Shown: in pieces, positions 48,405 to 59,592 of the stretch
Layout of the letters: each line of letters begins with the position of its first letter
Position numbering within the stretch: the stretch's first letter is position 1
Assembly: GCA_047495785.1 (NCBI GenBank)
Contig: JBLDXI010000045.1
Span: forward strand, 558,001-622,000
DNA: 64,000 bases
Reading direction: 5' to 3'
Source of the DNA: Lepidodermella squamata
Taxonomy: Eukaryota; Gastrotricha
Notes under the pieces: model-generated
Database searches by the model: none
The model's input: the letters and a program-made list of their open reading frames with translations, nothing else
What the model was told of the DNA's origin: nothing
Position numbers and translations under genes: made by a program

Positions 48405-51287
48405 TCATTGACATGGCGCAGGCTGTGATAGGCGCTGAGGCGCAACTTGACAACAAACTTGGCGATGCTGAGACCAATGCTTCGTCTGGCAATCGTAACT
48501 GCAATAACTCGCGTATCGGCTGTAAAAAAATAACAAAATAATTAGCATGGCTCAAAAGCTTAGAAATTGCATAATAAAATTACCAAGCAAAAATAATGGA
48601 GGAAAAATATTGAAATTACAGTAAATGAATTAGAGAATTAATTGATTTTTCAATAAATCTGGTAGAAGAAATTCGGTTGTTTTCTTCTTTAGCATATGAA
48701 ACGCGCTTGAATTGGTATGGACTTCATATCCCATAAAAGAATCCTTCAAATTATCACTTAAAACTGGTCACGAATCGCGTTGAATTTTCTACAGAAAAAC
48801 TTGACATTTTGTAATATCCTTAGGTGCTTATTTTACGTAGAACTTATCGAGAGCAATGGGCAATCATAACAAATTAATTTCGAGAGCTAGTCGAGAAACT
48901 CGATTTTCTCGACCGAATTTTGCTGTTTCTCGTGCTGTTTTAGGTGCAAATTAATTCAAGTCAACCATGGCTATTTTTTAATCAAGCAAATGAGACTAAA
49001 ACCAACCAGCAGTGCAAAGTAGCTTCAGACTTGCAGTTCGTGCACCAGTGCTTGCTTTTGGCATCGTTCACCTGCCGCTCGCCATCAGTAACAATAGCTT
49101 GAACTAGAGTTTGCATGAATTCAGCCCTTTCGTACTCCACCAATCGATTCGTTGCCGAATCATCTACAACCTCTGCAGTAGATTTCGGACTCAATAATAC
49201 TTGACTAGAAGATGGGATTAATTGTTGAGCAGCGGCGACGCATTTTTGAATGCACCCGACTGACGCTTGTTGGAAGGCTGTTGAAACGTTTTCTTCGCAT
49301 TTCACTTGCAGGGCGTCGCAGGCTTTGAGAAACGACGTCAAACCGTCGTCGCCCAGATCACGAGACGCCGCTTCGCGGAACATCGCGAAAGCAGTTCGCA
49401 TCGAGAGTGACAGCTGAAGCTGCTGCTTTTTACTGAACGACTCCGCGGCCTTAGAGAACACCTCCTCAAAATTAATAGGAGGCAACTTGGGTTCTTCAGC
49501 GACAGGCACGGGGTCGTTTTGAACGATTAAAGGCGGCTGTTCGACCACTTTAATGGAAGCAGCAGGCAGATCATTTGTACTCGGTTTCTCTGCAACAGGA
49601 GTAGTAACTTTTTTACGATCGACCTGATCGAGGAGGTTGAATTTGGGCAGTTTTTCGTCGGCAATTACGCCAAATAATGGCCGGGAAAGACGATTCTATA
49701 AATTCGAGTCATTAGCCAAGAATTAGGGAAATAAAACTGCCAAGTACCGTTGTCTCGTCATTTTTTGCATTCAAAGCGGCTCGTAACTTGTTCCGCCGCT
49801 CAGTTTTCGTTTCTGCGGTTTCCGGAATTCCATCTGAGCTAGAGTCAGAAGTATTGGAACTCCGAGTAGCGTTGTCGTTGTTATCGACTTCGCCTGATTT
49901 GTCTTGTTTGTTTTTGTGATCCATCGCAGCGATTTGGAAGCTCAAGGGCTGAGTACCCAAAGTCCTTGCATTTTCAACAGCTTCCGAAGGCGGAGCATTG
50001 ACCATCCACATTTGCATCATAGGTTGTAACGAAAACGGCAAATTGGGAGGGTAATAACTGAATGCCCCAAATCGAGATCTAGCAAAAAAATTCGATGATA
50101 ACATGAAGTTTCTCCAAATAATCGACGCACCTTATATTGTCAATGTGGCTGTTCAATTCGGCCATGGCATCGCTCAAACGTCCGCGGTTTTGATTTTTAG
50201 TACCATCAGGCGGAGATTGTTCGGATAAAAAATAGACTTCGTTAGGTGACAGTTTTTGCTTTGTATGATCAGCGAAAAAATGAACGTGAACTCGCAGAAC
50301 AGAGGATTGATCTGAAGTTTCGTTGTAGCAGCTTAAAACTTTAGCGGGCCAATATGGATAGCCTGCAAGTTTTGCCCACACAAGAGCATGGGGAGGCTGA
50401 CAAACATCGGTGAACCAAGTTTCCTTGCCGAGAACAGCGGATCGATAACATTCTGGACATGCTTCGATTTCCTGCGTTTCTTGTTTCGCATTAAAAAACA
50501 GCTTCTTCGCATTCGTTGACAGTGGATGGTCTAAAATAGAAAAAAAATTATATTCAAAGATTAACTACGTCATAGCTTGCCTCCTGAATTGAATACAATG
50601 CAATTATGCAATATCCATGAAACGTCGCTCCTGAATTCTGCGAGATTGCTGTATTCCTCATGCCGCGCTCTCTAAATCAAACCAGTTAATGAAGCGCTCC
50701 GTGGTTATAAGATATTGAATTTTAACCTGTTCAATTTTGAGAAGAGACATGGGATGGACTATCACTTGATAATAAGTGGGATACATCCGTGGATCAACAG
50801 GTCCGTAAAAGTGATCCATATCCTTCTTCAACTTTTCTACCACTATTGATAATAGTGAGTTTAGCTCGGCCTTTGACAGCCTGTAAACCCGCCAAAGCTC
50901 GGGATTTTCCGCAAATGACTTTGTTTCATATTTCATCATGTCCTGACAGTACGGGCACATCCACCGCTTGATCAATGAATTCAACGCTCTAGCGCATGAC
51001 CTATGGTAAGACCGACCACATCTTTCCGATAAGCACAACATTCGATCTTCAATCTTTTGGATATTTTTATGGCATTTAAAACAGTATTCATCCACCTCGT
51101 TAGGGACGACGCTCCCGTTCTGATTGCTCCGATTGCTATCGCTATTATTGCTGACTTTGGCGAGAGGTTCATCAACATCATTCGATCCAGCATCGTCATC
51201 ACCATTACGGTCCTCTGGTTCGGTATAATTCACCCGTAATCCTCGAGTACTGTAACGCTCATTAATCTTGATTGACGCTCTCTTCAT
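48405..51287 (-). CDS. ZMYND11: ZMYND11/BS69-family PHD-bromo-PWWP-MYND chromatin reader
   Basis: Six exons: 50727-51287, 50581-50671, 50131-50530, 49748-50078, 49007-49695 and 48405-48519. They total 2187 bp (728 residues). Domains in order: PHD finger (about 57-105, CFKCHKNIQ...CGRSYHRSC...CPYC), bromodomain (about 118-215), a CPEC linker, PWWP (about 245-310, HALVWAKLAGYPYWPAKV) and a C-terminal MYND finger (CTNCKSEATLHC joined by splicing to RYASYCSYDCQTKHWSQHRQVC). This is the ZMYND11 order; in vertebrates it reads H3.3K36me3 and restrains elongation. Intron 2 has a GC donor (gag/gcaagc). The gene follows RMI2 by only a few dozen bases on the same strand, with a 3' splice acceptor at 51302 just before its ATG. 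Confidence 0.93.
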
Positions 51288-51301
51288 ATAAATAACACTT
51301 T

Positions 51302-51345
51302 CTAGGTAATTATCATAGTCAATGAAACGCATGAAAAAGAATATT
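51302..51345 (-). promoter_or_regulatory. RMI2-ZMYND11 intercistronic spacer with 3' splice acceptor
   Basis: A 44 bp gap between the RMI2 stop and an AG acceptor (attacctag) placed 14 bases before the ZMYND11 ATG. The spacing and the AG fit an operon-type trans-splice site. A cis-intron starting within the RMI2 transcript would look the same. Confidence 0.4.
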
Positions 51346-51756
51346 TCAAAGTAAAACACTGTCCAAAATTTCGAGAAACCAAAATGACTCGATGTTAGCA
51401 TCACAGAGTTTGGTGTCACTTCTTGAGCCACTAGTATGAAGGAGGTGTATCTTTTGGGCAAGAAGAACAATACTTTCGTCCAAAGCACGTGCTTGCGATA
51501 AAATTTCATTTTGTGTGGCAATTATCATCACATAGTCTCCGAGTTCAACACGACGATTCTGGGGAGGAAGAAAGCTGAGAGCCTTGTTCACATTAATAAA
51601 CGAAGCTGCTCCTGTTCCATCGTCAATTGTCAGAGTATCAGTTTCTTCGCCGATTTCTACGACAATTCCTTGAAGCCAAAGCATGTGAGGCGATGAGAAG
51701 CGCTCCGGAAACTTCAACAGCAGAGCCGCACATGTTTTTTTAGCGCATGCGGTCAT
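51346..51756 (-). CDS. RMI2: RMI2-like OB-fold subunit of the BLM/Topo III complex
   Basis: A single exon of 136 residues. The OB-fold core (LWLQGIVVEIGEETDTLTID, RRVELGDYVMII) and the C-terminal ESFWFLEILDSV follow human RMI2 in length and order. RMI2 binds RMI1 to form part of the dissolvasome that resolves double Holliday junctions with BLM and topoisomerase III-alpha. The stop lies 44 bases before the splice acceptor of ZMYND11 on the same strand, so the two may be co-transcribed. Confidence 0.85.
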   Translation of the reverse strand: MTACAKKTCAALLLKFPERFSSPHMLWLQGIVVEIGEETDTLTIDDGTGAASFINVNKALSFLPPQNRRVELGDYVMIIATQNEILSQARALDESIVLLAQKIHLLHTSGSRSDTKLCDANIESFWFLEILDSVLL

Positions 51757-52504
51757 TATAAATAAAGCACCCGCAACTACAAAGAATGCAAAGCTGAAGT
51801 ATAATAAGCCGATTAAGAGACAAAAACAAAGAGAAAAGTGTTACTGTACGCTGCAACTTGTAAAGTATAATAAGCGAGCTTGGTATAATCAAGCTCTTCA
51901 AGATGTTTGCTCCAAAAAACAGACATGTCTCATGAAAGCAGAAGAATACCAGATAGGTACATCACATGAACGATACGTCCGAGTTCGGCGCTCGCCAAAA
52001 AAAGCTAACCAAACATTTCCCGCGAAATTCAAAATCTACGATTTTTGGTTTAAAATTTGAAATAAATTTATTGCTTAGACTTTTGAATATTATTTTGTAA
52101 AGTTGAAGATCAAAATTCAAAAATACACACGAAAATGTTGGACAAAAAACTATCGTCAAAAAAACTTCAACAAGTTAGCAATAAATTTGGCTAAAAACTA
52201 TGCAATATATTTCGTCTAATGTCTTAATGGGAGTGATTGTTTGCGAAACTTGATTGTCAGTTGTTATTTGCTAATCGTATGGCAGTTACGTGTGAATGTG
52301 AATTCAAGTTTGATACTTTTAACTTATAATCGATAATCGCAGCGTCTCATGAGAAATCCAGCGATTTATAATTTATATTTTCTTATAAAATGTTTTGCCA
52401 TCACATAAACCACTAACTATTGTATGGCAGTGCATGGTGCTCTTTCCGCAACCCAATCTTATCATTTCTGAATAGGAAATGCTGAACCCAAAAATTGGCG
52501 TTAG
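51757..52504. other. Intergenic DNA
   Basis: Divergent promoter region between RMI2 and the coiled-coil gene. No coding region seen. Confidence 0.4.
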
Positions 52505-53172
52505 CAGTGACGGCGCCAGGGTGGGGCAAGGTGGGCGCTGCCCCCTGTCAAAGGCAGCGTAGCAAATTTTTTTTAATAACGAGCTTTATCCCATCCTAGC
52601 GTTTTGCACTGAAGTTTTATCCAAAAGTCGTATTCACAAGAACTTGCCCTCTGCCTTTTGCGCTATCCCAGTTTACCTTGCAATGTCAATGATTTATCAT
52701 TTTAACATTTCCAGAACTTGTTGGCGCCTTTATCCTGAGCCAATCAGCTAATAGCGCTGTTAGACAGGCTGGTGACTAAGCCCACCCCCTACCCTATATA
52801 AAGCACTAAAATAACGCATTTTGTTTTGAGAAAGCAGTTAAAAACTTGAAGGAACGCGGTAAAGAAAAGATTTGAAAAGATTGAAATTTTCGACTTTCTC
52901 CGACCTTTATCCCATCATAGATGGCAGGATTAGAAAAATTTGCTACACTGGGCAAAGGATCTTGCCCCTTGAAAAAATTTGTCAGGGAACCCGATTTCAG
53001 GTATTTCTAGACTATTTCTGACAAAAATACTCAAGAAATAACGTTGGCTAAAGCTCGCTTCGCTCGCACGGATGTTTCTGCAACAGCAGCTATTATCAAG
53101 TATCCCAAACCATAGCTATAAGTAGGGCGCCCCAGCTTGCCCCCTGGCTATATTACCCTCACGCCGCCCCTG
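52505..53172. mobile_element. 668 bp non-autonomous hAT-like element
   Basis: Ends cagtgacggcgccaggg and, inverted, caggggcggcgtgaggg match at 13 of 17 positions. Both sides are flanked by the identical 8 bp ggcgttag (52497-52504 and 53173-53180). The 8 bp duplication and CAG-starting ends are hAT hallmarks. Further inside, inverted gc-rich blocks with gccccct recur. There is no ORF, so it would need a transposase supplied elsewhere. Confidence 0.88.
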
Positions 53173-53334
53173 GGCGTTAGTTGAAACTGCGGAACCGCCT
53201 GAGCAGACTACAGAACATAAGGATCATGGTGGAGTAGCTCTATATCTTTCCGCATAGCTGTATTGTTAGGAGAATTCGATATACAGAATATTATGCATTT
53301 CTTGAATTTTAGGCGTGAATGACATTGTATTACT

Positions 53335-54114
53335 ATGAGCTTCGAGAGAAAATGCTACCGTGACAAGGCGGAAGAAGTATGGCAAAAGCTCCAGGATTTA
53401 GTTACAGAGAATGACAATTTGACACATGGTCTCCTGGAAAGTCAATCTGAATTGAAGCAGAAAACAGCTGAACTTGATGAGCTGTCATCGAAAGTTGCCG
53501 ATTTCCAGCGCATGTACTCGGACCTAGAGCGAGCTTACAAAGAGGCAGCCGGCGCGGCAGAGCAAAGGGAAGAACTCATATTCAAGTTAGAAACCGAACG
53601 TCAGAAAAACGAGGCCTTGGAGGCGCGATTTTGCAGTATTTTGGAGCATTCTGCCCGTCTGGAAGGGGACATAGTCACATTGCAAAACCGACTTCAGGCA
53701 TCAGAGAAATCTAAGGCAGAACTTGAGGATGTGCTGAAACGTCGCGATGGTAGCTCTGGAATTGGACCAACCCGCAATGGAAATGCCATATCTCCTCCGT
53801 TGAACACAAAACAAGGCCCCTCGTGCCAAGATCCTAGAGCTGCTGGCTTTGGCAGTGGTGTTCTTGCTGGCGGTGGCGATGACTGGATAGTTTCCCCTCC
53901 TAAATCCAAGAACAATGTCAGGGCTTTGAATCAGACCTACGACGCCGCTCCTAATTATGCAAGTGGCCTATTCGTCAAAAAGTCGTCACAGGAAATGCAA
54001 CCGCCGCCCAAAAAGCATCGAGCTTCTCATGAACCCAGCTCATCGCGACGTGATGCATCAATGCTCATTACCTACGGCTCAAAGAAACGATCCCAAAACT
54101 CGTTTTACAACTAA
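53335..54114 (+). CDS. Coiled-coil protein of unknown function
   Basis: A single exon of 259 residues. Residues about 5-140 form a continuous heptad-rich coiled coil (ENDNLTHGLLESQSELKQKT, LEARFCSILEHSARLEGDIV). The C-terminal 120 residues are Pro/Ser/Lys-rich and disordered, with basic patches (PPPKKHRASHE, GSKKRSQ) that could be nuclear localisation signals. I recognise no orthologue. The ATG is preceded by an AG acceptor-like site (ttgaattttag), so an upstream 5' UTR exon is likely. It lies 130 bases upstream of the CENP-C-like gene on the same strand. Confidence 0.75.
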   Translation: MSFERKCYRDKAEEVWQKLQDLVTENDNLTHGLLESQSELKQKTAELDELSSKVADFQRMYSDLERAYKEAAGAAEQREELIFKLETERQKNEALEARFCSILEHSARLEGDIVTLQNRLQASEKSKAELEDVLKRRDGSSGIGPTRNGNAISPPLNTKQGPSCQDPRAAGFGSGVLAGGGDDWIVSPPKSKNNVRALNQTYDAAPNYASGLFVKKSSQEMQPPPKKHRASHEPSSSRRDASMLITYGSKKRSQNSFYN

Positions 54115-54241
54115 AGAACAGACCTACTTAGGTTGTTGAGAGAATTTGTTGTGTTGTTATACGTGCAAGATTATTTCCTTACTGAACAGTATTTTTAGTT
54201 CGTTCATATTTCTTTAAAATTGTTACAATAGGTGTTTTAAG

Positions 54242-56186
54242 ATGATGGAAGTATTTAGCACGGCTGACCAACCGAGTTGCTGCCCGCGTTGCGATGCCGT
54301 TTCGCGATTTTTCACCCGACTTCGAGAGCCGAACTGTGGCATCGATTTCACCGATGAAGGCGACGACTTCGCTCAACTTTTGCTATCTGCTGCCGCTTAT
54401 GGTTGCATCAAGTAAGTGAAAACGTGGTGGCTCTTCTCAGAGGGTAAAAAATTGGCTTTATAGACAGAAACCTCCTCCTCGGCTTGTTCCAAGGAAAGTC
54501 GCAGTTGCTTCTTCGAAAGTTTCGCGAGAAAGCTGTGCTATCGTCCCGTCGTCTCAGCCTGAAATAAAACCAGTTAATGTCTCAAATCTAGTCGTTGAAT
54601 CATCAGTACGGAGCGTTGAAAGTCCGGCTTTACAGCTTGAATCCTCCGACATGGATGTCGAAAACTCACAGCCGATGCCTGAAATCGTGGAACCGGAGCG
54701 TAAAATGGTCGATGCCGCAACTTCTTATTACGTTCAAACCACCCCAGCGCCAATTAAGGCTGTTGCGACCGCGAAGAAACGCGCGGCTGTTGATGCGGGA
54801 ATTCAAACTTCGGACAAATCGCTGATGGCTTTAGGAGCGGCCGCTCAGGCAAATGACAGTGAATTCACGTTACCATCCCCGGTTCTTCCAGTCGGATTTG
54901 TGGCTAGCGAACGGAAAAGTGCCGGTGTTCAAGCTTTCAACTCGCCTATTGCTAGTTATTTGGCCCGGCGAAGTTTGGGGAATTTAGCCGACGAATCGCC
55001 TCATGTCAAAAGACTGACAATTCCAACCGCGGTACTCGCTCCGAATTCAGCGCGGCAAAGCATTCCACCACCAATTGTCGCAAACTCGCCCCCTATTGGA
55101 TCGCCTCAGCACATGGACATGAGTGCGAATAACGTTGTACCAGCCACAATCAGTGAAGCCGGCTCAGTTTCTGTTATATCGAACCAGTACGCCTTTGGTA
55201 GTCAACAAACTCAGAAATCGGCGCGGTCAAAACCTGCGCGGTCTCGCGTATCAGTTCTTCGTGAAGAGCCTGGAGCAAACGGAATGTTTCCGGCGGCTAA
55301 ATATCTTCCATGCATTGGTACGTTGAAATGACTTATTTCAAACCATTTAAACCCGATTTTTACCATCGATCGGGGGAATTACTTTGCCCATTATTTCATT
55401 ATTTTTTCAAGTTTCGGTTGCTATTCGTTCTTGTACATTTTTATGCGCCATTTCTCACAATCCGGACTTCAAAACCGGTCAAAAAGTTGTCCAAATTAGA
55501 CAAATGCAACTAGACAAAAATCAAGTTATTAGAGAGTTTTTTAAGTTTGCAGGATTAATTTTGCTAAAATTTTGTGTTTTTAATTCCAGTTCTACCATCG
55601 CCAGCAGTAGCTCGGAGAAGATCACAGCGCGTTCGCGTTTTCGGCAACAGCGGAATCGTTCGTCATCCTGATCATTTTGTTGTCGGAATTCTATGCTGCT
55701 CTCGAAGTGAACTAGGTTCGCCTCTTTACTAGCTCCGCCTTATATGTTGCGATCATTGGCTATCTTATAGGTCGAATTCAACTATTAGCCGAGCCTTTGT
55801 TGCCAGAAAATAGAAGCAAAGAAGCGAAACCAGCGTTAGACAGTGGAGAAGTGGACCGGTATTTGAATGCCGAGCTAGCAGACGGCAGTGGTCGAATTGC
55901 GTTGACGTCTACAAACACCAATTCGCGGTACTTCGGCCTCTTCTTCCTATCGTCAGCCGGGCGCTCGGTCCGCAAGGTCACCTCAGGGTATTTCAAATTC
56001 ACCGTGTTACGGTTGAAGGGAACGCACCTGGTTTTGACGCTGAACGACGCCGAGTTCAATTTTACGGTTGGCAGTCAGTTCGCCGTTCAACCCGGCGACG
56101 AGTACGCCATGTCGATCCATCCTAATAAGAAGACCAACGAAGCTATTCTGGCGTTCGACTACGTTTTAGCTGCGAATAACGACTGA
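54242..56186 (+). CDS. CENP-C (Mif2)-like kinetochore protein with C-terminal cupin
   Basis: Four exons, 54242-54411, 54464-55317, 55590-55715 and 55771-56186, total 1566 bp (521 residues). The last about 90 residues (YFKFTVLRLKGTHLVLTLND, FTVGSQFAVQPGDEYAMSI) align in order with the CENP-C cupin, including the xGGxFxVPxGNxY-like turn (VGSQFAVQPGDEY). Some 100 residues upstream is a basic RRRSQRVRV block in the position of the CENP-C motif (RRSxRxR), without the usual aromatic partner obvious. The N-terminal 350 residues are low-complexity. CENP-C links CENP-A nucleosomes to the outer kinetochore. The assignment rests on the cupin and the basic block and is moderate. The final intron of 55 bp and the 272 bp third intron are unremarkable. 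Confidence 0.62.
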
Positions 56187-56452
56187 GTAGTCGTCGTGTC
56201 ACGCGCGTTGATCCTTCACTGTACTTTATTCTATGCATGCTCGTTTTTACATCAATAAATTTCCGAGAAAAGAAGAAACTGGCGCATGTTTTTTCCCTTG
56301 ACAGCAGCTGTAATGCGTGTAAATTACCTGGTCGTGTAAACAAGTCATTGGCTTGTAGCCACATTTGTCAATAACAAGATTAAAAAAAATGAGGAAAAAA
56401 ACCAATAAATTTTTTATTTTATTTTCAACTCAGCATAAAATCCGGAAGTTGC

Positions 56453-57148
56453 TCAGGCAGTGTCATCTTTGATTGAAAGACTTTGTTGGCAGGCGTCGGA
56501 TAGCTCATCTTTACTAGCTTTCTGCTTCGAATTCGCCGGATTAGGCTTCGAGCCACGCCTTTCTTTTTCAGGCTGAGGGGCCGCTGAGTCAATCACAATA
56601 GTTACAGGCCCATCATTAGCTAGCTCGACGACCATTCGCGAGCCAAATTGACCCTTCTTCACACGACCAGGGTCGCCGATGAGTTTTTGAAGAGTTTCGC
56701 AAAAGTAGTCGAAAACCTTGCGTGAATCTTCGCCGGGCATAGCGGCGTGAAAATCGGGTTTGCTGCCCTTTTTCAGCGAGGCGCAAAGTGTGAATTGGGA
56801 CACGCATAAAATTGATCCATTGATTTCCATCACGTTTTTCTCCCATCGTTTTGCCGAGTCCTCGTCATCACCACCTTCAAAAAGTCGCAATTTCGCTAGT
56901 TTTGAAGCCCTGTAGAAATACAATAAAATGAATTCAGTGGGGAAAATGGCCGCCATTTTACATTTGCTCTGCGATTTCCATTGTGTCGTCAGTAAAAACT
57001 CCGACCAAAGCCATTATTCCTCGGTCAATCTTACTAATCGTGTCACCAGAAACTAAAATGAGTAAGAAATTCAATGGGCTGTCCATTTTTCAATTTCCTG
57101 CCTACCCGTGACTGATGCCCTGAAGACGCGTTGAGCCACAATCCGCAT
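56453..57148 (-). CDS. DTD1: D-aminoacyl-tRNA deacylase
   Basis: Three exons, 57106-57148, 56962-57052 and 56453-56909, total 591 bp (196 residues). The start MRIVAQRVFRASVTV is diagnostic for DTD, followed by IDRGIMALVGVF, the active-site SQFTLCA motif (SQFTL) and the cis-peptide NDGPVTIVID motif (xGPVT). The enzyme hydrolyses D-amino acids, and glycine mischarged on tRNA-Ala, from tRNA in the cytosol. A C-terminal extension of about 35 polar residues is typical of animal DTD1. Canonical SQFTLY is SQFTLC here. Confidence 0.93.
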
Positions 57149-57884
57149 TATTCGATTAAATATTTGAGGCCTAGTTAAAAAAACGAACTCTCATTATATA
57201 CCGATGTATTTATTATTTTTTCAGCGTATCGCGAATAAAACGGTAACAATCCACAAAACACAACAATTTGCATAGCGAGCGAGACATTCAAGGAAAATTC
57301 TATTTTCAGTATATAAGCAGAACAGCCGAATAATAATTATTACTCTCAAATTGTGGAACAGAATGAACCTAACATCGACGTTTGCACAAAGGTGTTTGTT
57401 ACCTCAGAAAATTTATTGGCAATACACAAGTAATAAATGTCGAAAACTGGAAAAAAGAACAGAAAAAAAATTCAGATCCAAGATAGCATCGTATAAACAA
57501 AAAACATTCCACCAGGTTCTTCATGAGGTTTCATACTATTATTAGTAACTAGCCGATCTGCACAACTCGGAACAAAATAATCCAACGGATAGAGAGATAG
57601 GCGGGCGGAGAATGCGGATCGCCACAAATAGAAGAGAAGAAAACGACAAACAAGTGGGAAAGCCTTTAATTGAGCGCTTGTATTCCAACTACTAGCAGCT
57701 TAGCTTAGCCCTACTTGATGCCGCCTAATATTTGAATATTAAAAATGTCATAGTATTATGCGATAAAAATCACTGGACAATTATTTCAACTTGAAATTAT
57801 ATTATATTTCTTTATTTATTACTACCAAGGCAATATCTTTGATAGTTAAAGCTAAAAAGTCACTGGTACACAGAAAATTCATCG
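57149..57884. other. Intergenic DNA between BCKDK and DTD1
   Basis: AT-rich. No gene seen. Confidence 0.4.
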
Positions 57885-59377
57885 TTAAATGCGGAAACTC
57901 TCGAGACGCCCGTCAATATGTCTCAGGCGCAGATAGACATCAGTGCCCAAGCCGGGCATGGTTTGCAAATTCAGCGAACCGCCAAGGTATTTCGCATAGG
58001 CCCGAGAAGCGGGTAGGCCAAAGCCGAAGCCATGCATAGGGCCGCCGACTGGACCGGCCGCGTGGGAACCAGTCGCCGTTAGAGCACCAATGCCGAACTG
58101 CGAGTCTTTCAAATGGCGAACAGTGCGGCCGCCGGTTGTGAAAAGATACTCCCAAACCCGTTCTTCAAACGTGTGTGGGATTCCGCCGCCTCGGTCTGAA
58201 ATTCTGACCAGGAAATCGACATCATTCGACACAATGCTGATATTAACCGGGGGCAGGCCGTCGCTGTCCGCCGTTAAAGAATCAGCTTCATCCTCAACAA
58301 ATGGCAAATGGGTTGGAGTTGCTTTGCGCTTGTGATGCGTCTCAACAACGGCTCGAAATGCGTTTTTGAACAACTCGTAGACTATGTAATCGAGCGGCTG
58401 TGATATATACGGGAAAACAGCGTCGACATGACCAGTTATTTTCACGGGAGGCGCTAAGCCATACTCGTGTTCGCACAACTCGCGGGCTTCTTCCGCCTTT
58501 GCTTCAATCAGCTTTCGAGGCGAGAATTTCAAATTTATGATACCGACATGATTGGGCTGAAAAAATGAAAAACATGAATTTTCATTAAATTCCCAGAGAT
58601 TTCTATATTTTTCATAATTTTTGAAAAGTTTAAAGAAATTTCAAGGTTCTTACTCTTTCTTCGTGGAGTGAAATATGGTGTTCGGCTAGCATTCGAATGC
58701 CAAGTCGAGATGTGAGCATTGCATCAAGGAATTCGCGAAGCATCTCGCGGTCTTTAATATAGTGACCTGTTTCATCGAGACCTTCCGCCAGGTAAGTCAC
58801 CACATTTCTATGGTCGTGAAGCAAGGCTCTCAGCAGATGGCAATACGCACGGTCGTCTTCAGCAGTTTCGATTGGTTTAAAGCTCCAAAGCTTCTCAAAA
58901 GCTCGAACGTACAAATCATGCACGGCTAGGAGAGCCGGCGATGAAGCAACGATAAATGGCAGATTCCTCATATCAGCAATTCGATGTGAAATGCGAATGG
59001 GCATCTCTTTTTGCACATACTGAGCACTTTTCTGAAACATATCCAATCGTAAAAAGATTTGATAAATTCGAAAGTTTTCACATTACAATAAGATAATTAG
59101 AGTCAACATTTCTGCCTGAATACAGCATAATGGTAGGCGTAAGTCTGACGGATGGCTTTGTTTGATACTCGTCAATGGAAGGCAAGCTGAAGAAAGATTT
59201 GAAAACGGCACGCGATCGCTCTTTCAAATTGCGTAGAGCTTCGTCGGACGACAGTTCAGTCGCCGGTGATTTCGGAGTCGCGTCCTTCGTGTCCTTGATG
59301 TTATTACTCGACGATTGGTGGCGAACCTTTTGCGAAGCCAGCAACGAGGCTCGGCGGCCAAACATGACCTTCGACAT
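57885..59377 (-). CDS. BCKDK: Branched-chain 2-oxoacid dehydrogenase kinase
   Basis: Three exons, 59087-59377, 58654-59031 and 57885-58556, total 1341 bp (446 residues). An Arg/Ser-rich N-terminus is a likely mitochondrial presequence. It is followed by [16 protein letters not shown], the helical bundle ([20 protein letters not shown]) and a GHKL ATPase domain with the N box (ELFKNAFRA), G1 (DRGGGIP) and G2 ([18 protein letters not shown]). The C-terminus [15 protein letters not shown] is nearly identical to animal BCKDK, separating it from PDK. The kinase phosphorylates E1-alpha of the branched-chain complex and limits leucine, isoleucine and valine breakdown. The [10 protein letters not shown] junction at 58556 confirms the last splice. 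Confidence 0.94.
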
Positions 59378-59592
59378 GTTGGATTATTGCAGGTACTAAT
59401 CACTCTCTCTAATAATTTCTCATCTAAAAAAATACCATAAAATTAGCGCAGGTAAATGAAATTTTCATTCAAAAACTCAAAAAAAATTGCAAGAAAAATT
59501 TATCGTTGAGATACAACAAGGTGCTAGAATTTATCACAGCAAAATATAGTTTGATCACATCAAATGCTTGGCAAGTAGAAAAGAGCGTGGTG

